The notes: generated from the letters alone by a model not told the origin. A stretch of 64,000 nucleotides of DNA from Erinaceus europaeus (GCF_950295315.1 NC_080164.1:13857659-13921658), one strand, 5' to 3'. Positions 42,028 through 52,240 are shown, counted from the stretch's first letter. Numbers and translations: made by a program.

Positions 42028-42366
42028 TGCTGACCAGACTTCCCTGGACTGACGACCCCACCAATGTGTCCTGGAGCTCTGCTTCCCCAGAGTCCCACCC
42101 TACTAGGGAAAGAGAGAGACTGGGAGTATGGACTGACCAGTCAACGCCCATGTTCAGCGGGGAAGCAATCACAGAAGCCAGACCTTCAACCTTCTACATC
42201 CCACAACGACCCTGGGTCCATGCTCCCAAAGGGATAGAGAATGGGAAAGCTATCAGGAGAGGGGATGGGATAGGAGATCGAGTGGTGAGAATTGTGTGGA
42301 GTTGTATCCCTCCTATCCTACGGTTTTGTTTTTGTTAATATCTCCTTTCTTAAATAAAAAAAGGGT
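42028..42366 (+). mobile_element. L1A 3' UTR, sense
   Basis: CTTCCCTGGACTGACGACCC, GGGAGTATGGACTGACC, GGGGATGGGATAGGAG, and terminal TCTTAAATAAAAAAAG. It joins directly to the preceding S1 copy. Confidence 0.88.
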
Positions 42367-42410
42367 TTCCTAGAGAACTCTAAATATATATATATTTAAA
42401 ACTCACTCCT

Positions 42411-42465
42411 AGCTTCAGACATGAAAGACTTTTGCATAACCGTTATGCTGTCTCCGAGCCCTACC
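42411..42465 (-). mobile_element. S3 head fragment, antisense
   Basis: GCTTCAGACATGAAAGAC and TGCATAACCGTTATGCTGTC are the S3 head. The rest of the SINE is absent. Confidence 0.75.
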
Positions 42466-42481
42466 CTACCCTACCCTCACT

Positions 42482-42851
42482 GTTTTTTGTTTTTTTTTTT
42501 CCTCCTCCAGGGTTATTGCTGGGCTCGGTGCCTGCACCATGAATCCACCGCTCCTGGAGGCCATTTTTTCCCCCTTTTGTTGCCCTTGTTGTAGCTTCGT
42601 TGTGGTTATTATTATTGCCCTTGTTGACGCAATTCGTTGTTGGATAGGACAGAGAGAAATGGAGAGAGGAGGGGAAGACAGAGAAGGGGAGAGAAAGATA
42701 GACACCTGCAGACCTGCTTCACCGTCTTCACCGTCTGCTTCACCTGACTTCCCTGCAGGTGGGGAGCCGGGGGCTTGAACCGGGATCCTTACGCCGGTCC
42801 CTGCACTTTGCGCCACCTGCGCTTAACCCACTGCGCCACCGCCCGACCCCC
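42482..42851 (-). mobile_element. S2ext SINE, antisense
   Basis: CCTCCAGGGTTATTGCTGGG, GGAGGCCATTTTTTCCCC, the S2 body with CACCGTCT duplicated near 42721-42740, GGGGGCTTGAACCGGG, and CTGCGCCACCGCCCGACCCC. Confidence 0.93.
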
Positions 42852-43146
42852 TTTTTTTTTTTTTTTTTTCTTTTAATATTTTTTTATTGCCACCAGGGTT
42901 ACTGCTGGGGCTCAGTACCTGTATAATAAATCCACTGCTCCCAGCAGCCTTTTTTTTTTGTTTTCCTTTTTTTCCCCCTATTTTATTTGATAAAACAGAA
43001 ATTGACAGGAGGAGAAAGAGACATCTGCAGACCTGTTCACAGCTCGTGAAGTACCCCCCCCCCTTTCAAGTAGAGAGTGGGGAACTCAAACCCAGGTCCT
43101 TGCACACGGTAGGGTGCACTCAACGAGCTGCGCCACCGCCTGCCCC
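42852..43146 (-). mobile_element. S1ext SINE, antisense
   Basis: T run, ATTGCCACCAGGGTTACTGC, ATAATAAATCCACTGCTCCC, CACAGCTCGTGAAG, AACTCAAACCCAGGTCC, and CTGCGCCACCGCCTGCCCC. It abuts the head of the S2ext copy, giving two antisense SINEs in tandem. Confidence 0.9.
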
Positions 43147-44274
43147 ACCCTCCTGGCTTTTTATAGCTGTCAGGAGGTCAAGACCCAGTAAGCTGGGATG
43201 GTTCGAGACAGTACACATTAGAGCCAAGGTGTCTCTCAAACCCTGTGAGCCCCGTGTCCCTGTGGGGGCAGCGTCTCCTATCTCCATGAGCGTCTCCCAC
43301 CTGCCCAGGGCCCTGGGCCCCTCCTGGAGAACCGCTGGTGATCCATCTTGTCTGACCCGTAGTTTCTCCCTCTTTCCAGAGTGCTCACTTACCTCCTGAC
43401 CCCTAGTTCTGTCTAACCCCCGGGAATCTAGATGCCTTTCACTTAAATCTCACAGCCTGACCCCAGGAGTGTCAGAGAGGAGCGAGGGAAGAGGCCTGTT
43501 CATGTTGGAGTCAGAGTTTATGGCAAGAGTTACCCAGGACACACGTGATGGTGGCAGCAAGCCTCCCAGAGGCCTGGAAGGTTCTGGAGAGGAGGGTGCT
43601 GAGTGTCTGCCTGCCAGGAAGCAGAGGGTTGCCCCTCCCCACCTCCACCCAATTCGGTTCAGGATCTCGGCAGCTGGCCCTTCTGCCTGTGGATTGGGGC
43701 TGCGGGCACCCATCCCCTGGGCCTTCCAGAACCTTCTAATGAGGCAGGAAAGATGCAGAAACATTCCAAAAGAGCCCACAGCACCCAGCACATGAGGCAT
43801 CAGCATGAAAGGCTTAAATTGATGAGTCTGAAGGAGAGGCGACATCTGGAATGGAATTATTGTAATTTAACGGGAGGGCGCAGGCCTGTGGGGGGAGAGG
43901 GGAGTCTGGAAGCCACATCCCATGTGTTTTCTGTGACTCCCCTCCCCTCCCTTCCGGTTAGTATTCCAGTCGTGAATCTGGGGTGTGTGAACTTCCAGAT
44001 GTGCGAAGCAGCCTCGGAGAGAAGGAGCTGAGCCTCGTAGGGACTGAGAATCGCTGACCGTCGTCCATCACCAGCCGGGCACTTCCGGTGTCTGCACCAC
44101 CCCACCACCGTGGGCCCGTCAGGCTCTTGGTCTTGCTTGTCAGCTTCAGAAAGGCCGGTGTCCTGCTGCTTCTGCCCCCAGCACCCACGGAGCCATCTGT
44201 GTGAACCAGCAGTGTGGGGTGGCCTATGGGAGAGAGTCCCACGTCCTCTCTGCTGAACCTGGAGTGTGAAACAT
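43147..44274. other. unique sequence
   Basis: No gene recognised. Overlapping frames up to 170 codons exist on both strands without motifs. 43790-43870 is an AT-rich, repeat-free block ending in TATTGTAATTTAACGGGAGG that looks constrained. Confidence 0.45.
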
Positions 44275-44350
44275 GGCTGGAGATGATGCAGGAGTAGAGC
44301 AGTCCCTGAGTTAATCCCTGACACTGCCTAAATCAGAATGAGGCTGTAGT

Positions 44351-44412
<62 letters not shown>

Positions 44413-44440
44413 TCATAAATAAATCTTTACAAGGGATGTG
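44275..44440 (+). mobile_element. S5-like SINE with CT/GT expansion
   Basis: GAGCAGTCCCTGAGTTAATC resembles an S5 B-box region. Its pyrimidine body is a (CT)n(GT)n microsatellite at about 44350-44411, followed by CATAAATAAATCTT. Confidence 0.5.
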
Positions 44441-44811
44441 GTGAGGGGGATGGGCCGGGGGAGTTGTTCCATGACTTTTGGGGGCTTGTTTTATTCTGGC
44501 TTTCTGGCGGAATCCTGACGTGCTGTTACAGGGCCCTCAAGGCTACAACTGCCCCATTATTCTCACCTGCAAGTCCTGGGCACCATGTCTGTGCTGTCTC
44601 CCTGGCCCACACCCCATTTGGCTCAGTCCTTGCCCACACCTGCCAGGATAAGAGGGGTCAGCAAATGGCCACCAGAAAGCAGGGGTTGGCATGGGCACTC
44701 TTGTTGTGATATTCCAGAGTCCTTTGAGGAGACTGGGGACATTCAGGTCACAGAAGCTGAGAAACTAGGGTTATCTGGGGAGCGTTTGGACAGGCGCCCA
44801 TAGCCTGGGAG
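44441..44811. other. unique sequence
   Basis: Nothing recognised. Confidence 0.5.
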
Positions 44812-45104
44812 ATTTTTTTTTTAATTGCTATCAGGGTTCTCTGGGACCAAGTGCCTGCATGTAAATTCACTGCTCCTGGGCGACCATTTTATTCCTCCCC
44901 CCCACCCCTTCTTTATTTGATAGGACAGAGAGAAGTTGAGAGGGAAGAGGAAGATAGAGAGGGAGAGAGACAGAGAGACACCGCACCACTTGCTTCACTG
45001 CTCTTGAAGCTTCCTCCCTCAGGTGGGAACCTGGGGCTTGAACCCAGGCCTTTGTGCATGGTAATGTATGTACCACTAACTGGATGCACCATCATCCTGC
45101 CCCA
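44812..45104 (-). mobile_element. S1ext SINE, antisense
   Basis: ATTGCTATCAGGGTTCTCTG, TTCACTGCTCCTGG, GATAGGACAGAGAGAAGTTG, and GGGCTTGAACCCAGG. Confidence 0.88.
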
Positions 45105-45445
45105 GCTTGGGGGATTTTGACCTAGGAGTTCAAGACCTGTTCAGAAGTTGAACTCAGTCCCTCTAAAGGGCAGTGAACAACTGGAGGTGATAGCGAGGAG
45201 GGGAAAGTGGAAGGGGAAGTTGTTTAAGGAGAAGTGGCATTAGCCAGGTAGCCTGAGCACAGAGCCCAGAAAGAACAGATCTGAAGGACAGTCAGTCAAT
45301 CATGCTCTCTCAGTGGGGTCTGGGGAGGGACAGCAAATAGCTTATTGGGGTGGGAGAGACCCTCAGCGATTGCAATGACTTATGGCACACACCTCCACAA
45401 GTTTGTATTCATTAGACCTGAAGTTCTCCTTCAGAGTTAAATCAG
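45105..45445. other. unique sequence
   Basis: Nothing recognised. Confidence 0.5.
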
Positions 45446-45592
45446 TGGGAGAGACAGCATAATGGTTCAGCAAAAGGTTTTCATGCCTGAGGCTCTGAGG
45501 TCCCAGGTTCAATCTCCAGCACCACCATAAGACAAGAGCTGAGCAGGGCTCTGGTAAAAAATAAATAAAAGAAAAGAAAGATAAATAACCAA
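45446..45592 (+). mobile_element. S3 SINE
   Basis: GGGAGAGACAGCATAATGG, CATGCCTGAGGCTCTGAGG, the B box AGGTTCAATCTCC, CACCACCATAAGACAAGAGC, and an AAATAAATAAAAG tail. Confidence 0.92.
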
Positions 45593-45650
45593 GTTAAATT
45601 CGATGTATTCTCTCTTGGGGAGGTGCCATAAAAATGATAGAAGGTGGAGA

Positions 45651-45926
45651 GGCAGGAGTTGGGAGGTAGTGCAGCAGGTTAAGCGCAGGTGGCACAAGGA
45701 TCCCGGTTCGAGCCCCCGGCTCCCCACCTGCAGGGGAGTCGTGTCACAGGCAGTGAAGCAGGTCTGCAGGTGTCTGTCTTTCTCTCCCCCTCTCTGTCTT
45801 CCCCTCCTCTCTCCATTTCTCTCTGTCCTATCCAACAGCGACGACATCAATAACAACAACAATAACTACAACAATAAAACAAGGGCAACAAAAAAGAATA
45901 AATAAATAAATATTTTTTAAAAGAAA
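45651..45926 (+). mobile_element. S2 SINE, internally shortened head
   Basis: Flanked by AAGGTGGAGA (45641-45650 and 45927-45936). Head GAGTTGGGAGGTAGTGCAGC; the segment between GGTGGCACA and AGGATCCCGG lacks the usual AAGCGCAAGGACCGGCGTA. Tail CAACAGCGACGACATC. Confidence 0.93.
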
Positions 45927-45936
45927 AAGGTGGAGA

Positions 45937-46314
45937 CACACTAGTTCCCAGCAGCGGGGAATCACAGTAGCTTGTGTAGAGCTCACTCTGTGGCCTCTTT
46001 GCTTGTGGGGACAGTGATCTGTGCAGGGTCAGGAGATCCCCTGGGACCCTGACCACCGCCAGGGCTGCTGGGAGCTGCCAAGAAGTAGCCCGTAGGGTGG
46101 AGAAGCCGCTGCGGGTCTTGGGCATGGTCTAGACTCTTCAGCATCTGATTAGAAAGAGGACATAGGTGACCCCTGGACTTCAGCTCAGCCCAGGGGTGCT
46201 GACAGCAGAATGAACACAAGACAGCTCTGTCCTCCTCCGCTGGGGGTGGGCGACGGAGCTAAGGGGGCTCTGTAATTGCAAACAAAGGCATGAGGTGCGA
46301 CGCACAGGAGTTCC
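45937..46314. other. unique sequence
   Basis: Nothing recognised. Confidence 0.5.
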
Positions 46315-46400
46315 CATTCTGGAACCTGGTTTTTCTGTGTGACTCTGATGTTCCCTCTCCAAGGTTTCTCCATCTCTGAAATGGGAAACCACCACAGCGG
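46315..46400 (+). mobile_element. MIR fragment
   Basis: CTGTGTGACTCTGATGTTCC and TTTCTCCATCTCTGAAATGGG follow the MIR order CTGTGTGACCTTGGGC, then TTTCCTCATCTGTAAAATGGG. Confidence 0.7.
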
Positions 46401-46995
46401 TCGGCAGGTGCGCTTGTGAGAAAATGTCGAGGAGCGAGGGCTGGGGAACGTGGGCCCCTGTGAGCATTTTCTTGACACATCTCAGCCGCAGGTCGCAGGC
46501 TCTGAAGACCCTTCTTTTCAGGAGGGCAGGCCCACAGGGAATCAGGCTGGGCAATGTGCACCCCAAGTCATGGGCTCACCCACGCCCCTCCAACTCCACA
46601 GGGGACAGAGGAAGCCTCCGTGTTGTGTGGGGCGATGCTCCCATGACTCGGAAGCTGTGTTTGCCCTGTCTGTGTGGCTCTGTTCTTCCCTCTTCAGAGG
46701 GTCCCTGGGCCCAGGAACTGTCATGAAGCTGATGGACCCACCCTCTGAGTGTGCTGGCCAGCTGCCTGCAGGCTTGGTCACCCCATGGTTGATATTATTA
46801 ATGCATGGCCTGTTGACTCACTTCGAAATAGAAGCCATGAAGGAGAGATTCCCCCATACAGAATGCACTCAGAGTTGACATCCACAGCCCATGTGGGGGA
46901 ATTGGGGGGTGTGGGGATCATGCGCCTGGACTGTGGGGTGTGGGTTGGGAAGCACTGATCCTCTCAGTAGTTCACAGCTTCCACGGCTGCTGGGA
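46401..46995. other. unique sequence
   Basis: Nothing recognised. The 142-codon frame at 46450 has no motif. Confidence 0.45.
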
Positions 46996-47160
46996 AGGAT
47001 GGAGATAGCTAAGCTGGTAGAGACAGACTTGCATGCCTGAGGCTCTGGGTTTGCTCCCCTGGCGTAGCCAATACTGACTGCATCTCTCTCTGAAAGAGAC
47101 AGAAAGTGTCTCTCATGTGAAAAATCCCCTCTTTCAGTCTCACATGAGATAAATACAGAC
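46996..47160 (+). mobile_element. S5/S3-like SINE, diverged
   Basis: GGATGGAGATAGCTAAGCTG, GCATGCCTGAGGCTCTGGG, and a B-box relic TTTGCTCCCC. It is followed by CTGTCTCTCATGTG-type inverted sequence at about 47106-47150. Confidence 0.5.
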
Positions 47161-47344
47161 ACATCTGTAAAAATAAAGAGGGAAGGAGAGAGAGAGAGAG
47201 AGAGATTCCGACTTCTGGTTCCTTGGATTCCCCTTCCAAAGAAGAAAAGGTCCCCAGGTCCCCCAGTTGGGGTAAAGAACCACCAGTGACTGGGATCCTG
47301 GAGCCATACTCCGGTTTTTTCTTCTTTGTTTTTTTTCTTTTCTT

Positions 47345-47632
47345 CTTTTTTTAAATATTTATTTATTTATTCCTTTTTGCTGCCCTTGTTGCTTTATTGT
47401 TGTAGTTATTATTGTTGTTGTCATCGTTGTTGGATAGAACAGAGAAAAATGGAGAGAAGAGGGGAAGACAGAGAGGGGGAGAGAAAGATAGACACCTGCA
47501 GACCTGCTTCACCGTCTGTGAGGTGACTCCCTGCAGGTGGGGAGCCGGGGGCTCGAACCGGGATCCGTACGCCAGTCCTTGCGCTTTGCGCCACCTGCGC
47601 TTAACCCGCTGCGCTACCGCCCGACTCCCTTT
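47345..47632 (-). mobile_element. S2 SINE, antisense
   Basis: AAATATTTATTTATTTATTC, GCTGCCCTTGTTGC, GGGGGCTCGAACCGGGATCC, and GCGCTACCGCCCGACTCCC. Near-consensus head. Confidence 0.95.
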
Positions 47633-48113
47633 TCTTTTTTACCAGAGCACTGCACAGCTCTTAATTTGTTTGGCTTTTTTGTTTGTTGGTTTGTTTCCTC
47701 CAGGATTATTGCTGGGGCTTAGTGCCTGCACCAAAAATCCACTGCTCATAGAGGTTATTTTTTCCATTTTGTTGCCCTTGTTGTTGTTTATCATTGTTGT
47801 TATTATTACTGTTGTTGAATAGGATAGAAATTGAAAGAGGAGGGGAAGATGGAGAAGGGGAGAGAAAGACAGACACCTGCAGGCCTGCTTCACTGCCCAT
47901 GAAGCAACCCCTTCCCTGCAGATGAGGGCCAGGGGCTTGAACCAGGATCCTTGTGCCGCTCCTTGCGCTTCATGCTATGTGCGCCTAACTGGCTGCGTTA
48001 CCGCCCGGCCCCACAGCTCTGGTTTATGGTGTGTGTGGGGGGATGTGAACCGTGGACTTTGGAGCCACAGGCATGAGGGTCTGTTGGCATAACCACTATG
48101 CTGTTTCCCCTGC
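47633..48113 (-). mobile_element. S3 SINE, antisense, split by S2ext
   Basis: The left piece ACCAGAGCACTGCACAGCTC and the right piece CTCTGGTTTATGGTGTGTG..GCATAACCACTATGCTG form one S3 copy. Confidence 0.87.
47662..48011 (-). mobile_element. S2ext SINE, antisense, inside S3
   Basis: Flanked by CACAGCTCT at 47653-47661 and 48012-48020. CCTCCAGGATTATTGCTGGG extension, the body, GGGGCTTGAACCAGGATCC, and head TTACCGCCCGGCCC. Confidence 0.92.
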
Positions 48114-48300
48114 CCCCGAGTCACATGGAGGTTGCCTCATTGAGACTCAGGCAGTCCTGTTCTTGGCCCTACAGCACACGGAAGGCTCCCTATCGGCTTT
48201 TCCTCTCAAGCCACTTTCTCAGGAAGTAAACAAAAAAAAAAAAAAATGTTTGATATCTTTTGTAGAGATGTAAAACAAAATTTCCTGGGACCCTTGTTTC

Positions 48301-48520
48301 CTTTTAAAAAATATTTTTATTTATTATTGGGATAGAGACAGAGAAATTGAGAGAGGAGGAGAGAGAGGGAGAGAGACAGAAAGATACCTGCAGACCTGCT
48401 TCACCTGCTCATGAAGATTTCTCCTGCAGGTGGGGGCGGGGGGCTCAAACCTGGGTCCTTGTGCACTGTAACAGGTGTGGCACCATGGGCCATGCAACCA
48501 GTGCGCCACCAACCAGCCCT
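48301..48520 (-). mobile_element. S1 SINE, antisense
   Basis: Flanked by GGGACCCTTGTTTC (48287-48300) and GGGGCCCTTGTTTC (48521-48534), one mismatch. GATAGAGACAGAGAAATTGA, CTCAAACCTGGGTCC, and head TGCGCCACCAACCAGCCC, with a short insertion duplicating GGCACCATGGGCCATG. Confidence 0.9.
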
Positions 48521-48754
48521 GGGGCCCTTGTTTCTAATGCTCTTGGTGATCAGTCTAGTTCATACCAGGAACTAGCCTTACTTGTAGACGTAAGAGAATG
48601 CATCTCGAGAATTGCTTGGAGTTTATCTTTGGAAATCTCCCCATATATAGAAGATTACTTCAGAGGGTCTTGCATGTCCTGTCAGACACAACTGGTTTCT
48701 CTAAGCCTCTTTTCAGAGGTGCTGACTTGCTGACTTATTCCATAGCTCCTGGTT

Positions 48755-48945
48755 TTTTTTTTTTATTATTGGATAGAGACAGAGAGAAATTGAGATGGGA
48801 GGGGGAAGTAAGATGGAGAGAGACAGAGAGACCCCTGCAGTCCTGCTTTACCACTTGTGAAACTTTCCCCCTTCAGGGGCTTGAACCTGGGTCCTTGTGT
48901 ACTGTAATGTGTGCACTTAACCGGGTGCACCACCACCTGGTCCCC
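48755..48945 (-). mobile_element. S1 SINE, antisense, first of a stack of three
   Basis: T run, ATTGGATAGAGACAGAGAG, CTTTCCCCCTTCAGGGGC, and head CGGGTGCACCACCACCTGG. It is preceded by AGCTCCTGGTTTT and followed by AGCTCCTGTTTT. Confidence 0.9.
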
Positions 48946-48953
48946 AGCTCCTG

Positions 48954-49321
48954 TTTTTTCTTTGTTTGTTTTGTTTTGTTTTGTTTGCCTCCAAGGTTAT
49001 TGCTGGGGCTCGGTGCCTGCGCTAAGAGTCCACTGCTCCTGGAGGTCATTTTTCCCATTTTGTTGCCCTTGCTGTTACCCTTGTTGTTACCCTTGTTGTT
49101 GTCATTGTTATTGTTGTTGTTACTGGGTAGGACAGAGAGAAATGGAGAGAGGAGGGGAAGACAGAGAGGGGGAGAGAAAGATAGACACCTGCAGACCTGC
49201 TTCACTTCCTGTGAAGCAACCACCCTGCAGGTGGGGAGCCGGGGGCTGGAACCTGGATTCTTATGCTGGTCCTTGTACTTTGTGTCACGTGCGCTTAACC
49301 CAATGCACTACCGCCCGACCC
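48954..49321 (-). mobile_element. S2ext SINE, antisense, second of the stack
   Basis: TTTG-rich tail, GCCTCCAAGGTTATTGCTGG, GGAGGTCATTTTTCCC, three GTTACCCTTGTT-type units, and head CTACCGCCCGACCC. It is followed by CTCCTGTTTTG. Confidence 0.93.
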
Positions 49322-49329
49322 TCCTCCTG

Positions 49330-49618
49330 TTTTGTTTTGTTTTGCTTTGTTTGCCTTTAAGGTTTTCTCTGAGGCTCAGTGTTTGCAGGATGAGTCCACC
49401 ACTCTTGGTTGCCATTTTTTCCTTTTTTTTTTTTTTTTAATTTGATATGGGAGAGAGAAACTGAGAGGAGAGGAGGAGATAGACAGACAGACAGACAGAC
49501 CTACAACACTGCTACATCACTCCTGAAGTTTCTCCCTTGCAGGTGGGAAGCCGGGGCTTGAACCTGGGTCTTTGCGTCTGGCAACATGCATTCAACCAGG
49601 TGTGCCACCACCCAGCCC
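49330..49618 (-). mobile_element. S1ext SINE, antisense, third of the stack
   Basis: TTTGCCTTTAAGGTTTTCTC, a (GACA)n block at about 49482-49499, GGGGCTTGAACCTGGG, and CAACCAGGTGTGCCACC. Confidence 0.9.
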
Positions 49619-49648
49619 GCACCTCATGTGTTTTTAAAGACTCAGTTA

Positions 49649-49951
49649 AGGGGGATGGGTGGGTGACAGCGCACCCAGTAGAGCATATATGTCACTGTGT
49701 GCATGGGGACCCAGGTTTAAGCCTCCAGTTCCTACCTGCAGGGGGGAAGCTGCAGGAGCAGTTGAGCACGGTTGCAGGCGTTTCTCTCCAACCTCCCCTT
49801 CATTTCTCTCTGTCTCTATAAAAAAAAGGAAGGAAAAAAGGAAAGCACGGAGGGAGGGAGGAAGACAAACAAAGATGACCATCAGGAGTGGCAGAATCCT
49901 TGTGTAAATACTGAGCCTCAGCAATGACCCTGGTCGCAAAAATAAGTAACT
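49649..49951 (+). mobile_element. S1ext SINE
   Basis: GGGTGGGTGACAGCGCACCC, B box CCAGGTTTAAGCC, a GGAAGG-rich interval at about 49828-49865, and extension GACCATCAGGAGTGGCAG to CTCAGCAATGACCCTGG. Confidence 0.87.
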
Positions 49952-50465
49952 GCTAAAAGCTCAGTTGAGATATCCCTCACCCTTTGAATTTTCTCTTTGG
50001 TGACGAAATCAATGGAAGAGGCCGGGTCAGTTTGACCATCGATGTCAAAAGTCAGATCCACAGGTTTCCTCCCCAGCCCGGGACTGGGAATCCATTACCC
50101 ACTGGGGGTGAGGGTGGGGGGCATCTCCTGTGCGTGTCCCCAGACCACCATCACCTCTGGAAAAGGATCTTCTCATAATAATGTTAACTTGGGGCCCAAA
50201 CTGTTTCTAGCAAGGGATTTCGAGTGATGTATCTTTAAATCCACTTTCTCTGCCATGTGTCCTGTTGCAGTAGAACTAGAATGTGCTTGGGGAGGGAGCC
50301 TGCAGGCTTCTAAGAAGGAGAGAGAAGGCATGAAGGGTCGGCTGTGTATCACTAGGCATTGGGTGCTATGGACCAGAGATTCCGGTATCAAGATAATATC
50401 AGTTTTCAGGATGACTAGGAGTTGACTTGTAGGGAGGGGAGGTGGGAGAAAGAAGAGGGAATCCC
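49952..50465. other. unique sequence
   Basis: Nothing recognised. Confidence 0.5.
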
Positions 50466-50768
50466 GGCAGGGGGGCGGGCAGGAAATGGCACACCCGGTT
50501 AGGTGGATATAGTGCCATGCACAAGGACTGGCACAGAGACCTGGGTTCAAGCCCCTGCTCCCCACCTGCAGCGAGGACGCTTCACAATTTGGTGAGGCAG
50601 GTCTGCAGGTGTCTGTCTCTCTCCCTCTCTATCTCCCCCTCCCCACTCAATTGCTTTCTGTCCTAATGAATTAAATAGAAAAAGAGAAAGAAAGAAATGG
50701 CCACTGGGAGAGGTAGATTCCTAGTGTCGGCACTTAGGGCCCCAGTGCTAACTCTGGAGGCGAAATAA
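50466..50768 (+). mobile_element. ERI SINE with extension (S1/S2 mixed head)
   Basis: GGCGGGCAGGAAATGGCACA, GGCACAGAGACCTGGGTTCA, body CTTCACAATTTGGTGAGGC, AATTAAATAGAAAAAG, and extension ending CCCCAGTGCTAACTCTGG. Confidence 0.85.
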
Positions 50769-50770
50769 AG

Positions 50771-50985
50771 GGGTGGGGGTGGCACACCTGGTTGAGAGCA
50801 CATGTTACAGTGTGCAAGGACCCAGGTTTGAGCCCCTAGTCCCCACCTGCAGGGGGAAAGCTTTGTGAGGGGTGAAGCAGGGCTGCAGGTGTCTATCTCT
50901 CTTCCCCTCTATGTCCCTCCTCCCTCCTGATTTCTGATAGTCTCTATTCAATAAAGATAATAAACACGAGCTTAAAAAATAAGAA
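50771..50985 (+). mobile_element. S1 SINE
   Basis: GGGGGTGGCACACCTGGTTG, B box CCAGGTTTGAGCCCC, and tail TCAATAAAGATAATAAAC. It directly follows the previous SINE in the same orientation. Confidence 0.9.
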
Positions 50986-51007
50986 GAGGAAATCAGATCA
51001 GTTCAAT

Positions 51008-51109
51008 AGGGAGCTGGTTGGTGGGGCACCTGGCTGAACACATATATTACAGTGTGCAAGCACCCAGGTTCAAGACCCTGGTCCCTACCTGCAGGGGAAA
51101 GCTTCACTT
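51008..51109 (+). mobile_element. S1 SINE, 3'-truncated
   Basis: GGAGCTGGTTGGTGGGGCAC, B box CAGGTTCAAGACC, stopping at GGGGAAAGCTTCACTT with no pyrimidine body or tail. This is a later deletion, because SINE truncation at insertion normally removes the 5' end. Confidence 0.85.
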
Positions 51110-51194
51110 ACATAAGACAACTGTGAACTGAAAAGAAATAAAAACCTCCTCAAAGGGAGAGCTTCTGGCTGAGGTGGGCAAAGGTGCTACTCCG

Positions 51195-51275
51195 GTGTTT
51201 TGTGTGGGTGACGTCTCAGAACACTGCTGGACACAGCGAACTCTCAAATATTTATTGAATGCATGAATGGAGCTG
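51195..51275 (+). mobile_element. possible L2 3' end
   Basis: CTCTCAAATATTTATTGAAT followed by GCATGAATGG resembles the L2 terminus CTCAATAAATATTTGTTGAA, then TGAATG. Confidence 0.5.
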
Positions 51276-52120
51276 AGAGGGAGAGAGAAGAGGGGAGGTT
51301 GGGAAAAACAAAGGAGATTCTCAAAGATGAAAAAATGGCGCCACCACCGCCTCCGGACCCCTGTCCTCCGCATCTCCTATCTGCCCAGGATCTTTCCCAG
51401 AAATCCACTGATCTTTTATCGTCACTAGCACTGCCAATACTTAGTGGCCAAAGGGATCGATTTATCTATGGGTTTCCCATAGGCTCGGGAGAGGAAATGT
51501 ACTTTCGCCTTTGGCTGTGTGTCAGAATTAAATGGTGACCTTGGCTCCCTCTGCTTCCCTGCAGAGCTCATTGCTTCATCGTAAAGGGAACACGCCATCC
51601 TTGAGAAAAATAATATTTTTTGCCACCTTCAGCTTTAAAAGGGCTATTTGATATGGCGTGTGCGTCTCTGCCAGTGGCTGCAGGAAAAGGTCGGCTTGAG
51701 AGGCTCTAAAATGGAGAAAGAGAGAGGGAGGGAGAGAGAGAAAGAGAGAGAGAGGCTGAGACTGTTGTGTTGGGGGTGGGTTTGGGGTAGAGCTTGGCCT
51801 GGGGTGGAATTCGTTTACAATAACTTACTTACCTGTCCAAATCCTTCATATCACATTAAAGCTTTCCCTGCTGCCCGAGACTGTGGAGTGCTAAGAGGAA
51901 AAAAAGGGAAATCAATTGATAATGATATATTCCATTTAGAAAGATATATTGATTCCCAGGTAATGACAGCCAGCCGTGCGTTTTTCAGCTCTGGGTACCA
52001 TTTCCTGTCTCAGAGAGAGCTTTCACATAGATTACCTGGGAGAGAGGAGCGAACCCCAGAATAGATGGCCTCCTCCTTTTCCTTGGTATTAAATCTATAT
52101 GCTTGGGAATTTTTCTTTCT
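51276..52120. other. unique sequence, conserved-looking
   Basis: Repeat-poor 0.85 kb. 51820-51985 has long complex AT-rich stretches (for example AATCAATTGATAATGATATA) typical of conserved non-coding elements. A (GA)n run lies at 51717-51755. Confidence 0.45.
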
Positions 52121-52121
52121 C

Positions 52122-52153
52122 TCTCTTTCTTCCTTTCTTTCTCTCTTTCTTTC

Positions 52154-52240
<87 letters not shown>

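Noticed and set aside
42459..42478. Interstitial telomere-like CCCTA repeats
   Set aside because: Only three CCCTA units, 5 bases rather than the vertebrate 6-base CCCTAA, at the end of an S3 fragment.
43857..44324. 155-codon minus-strand open frame, with a 142-codon frame opposite
   Set aside because: Overlapping frames on both strands in GC-moderate unique DNA, with no domain motif, no good splice pair and no recognisable peptide.
48598..49440. 280-codon plus-strand open frame
   Set aside because: It runs through three stacked antisense SINEs. The Leu-rich parts are (TTG)n tails and the RGGEKDRHLQTC part is the S2 antisense frame.
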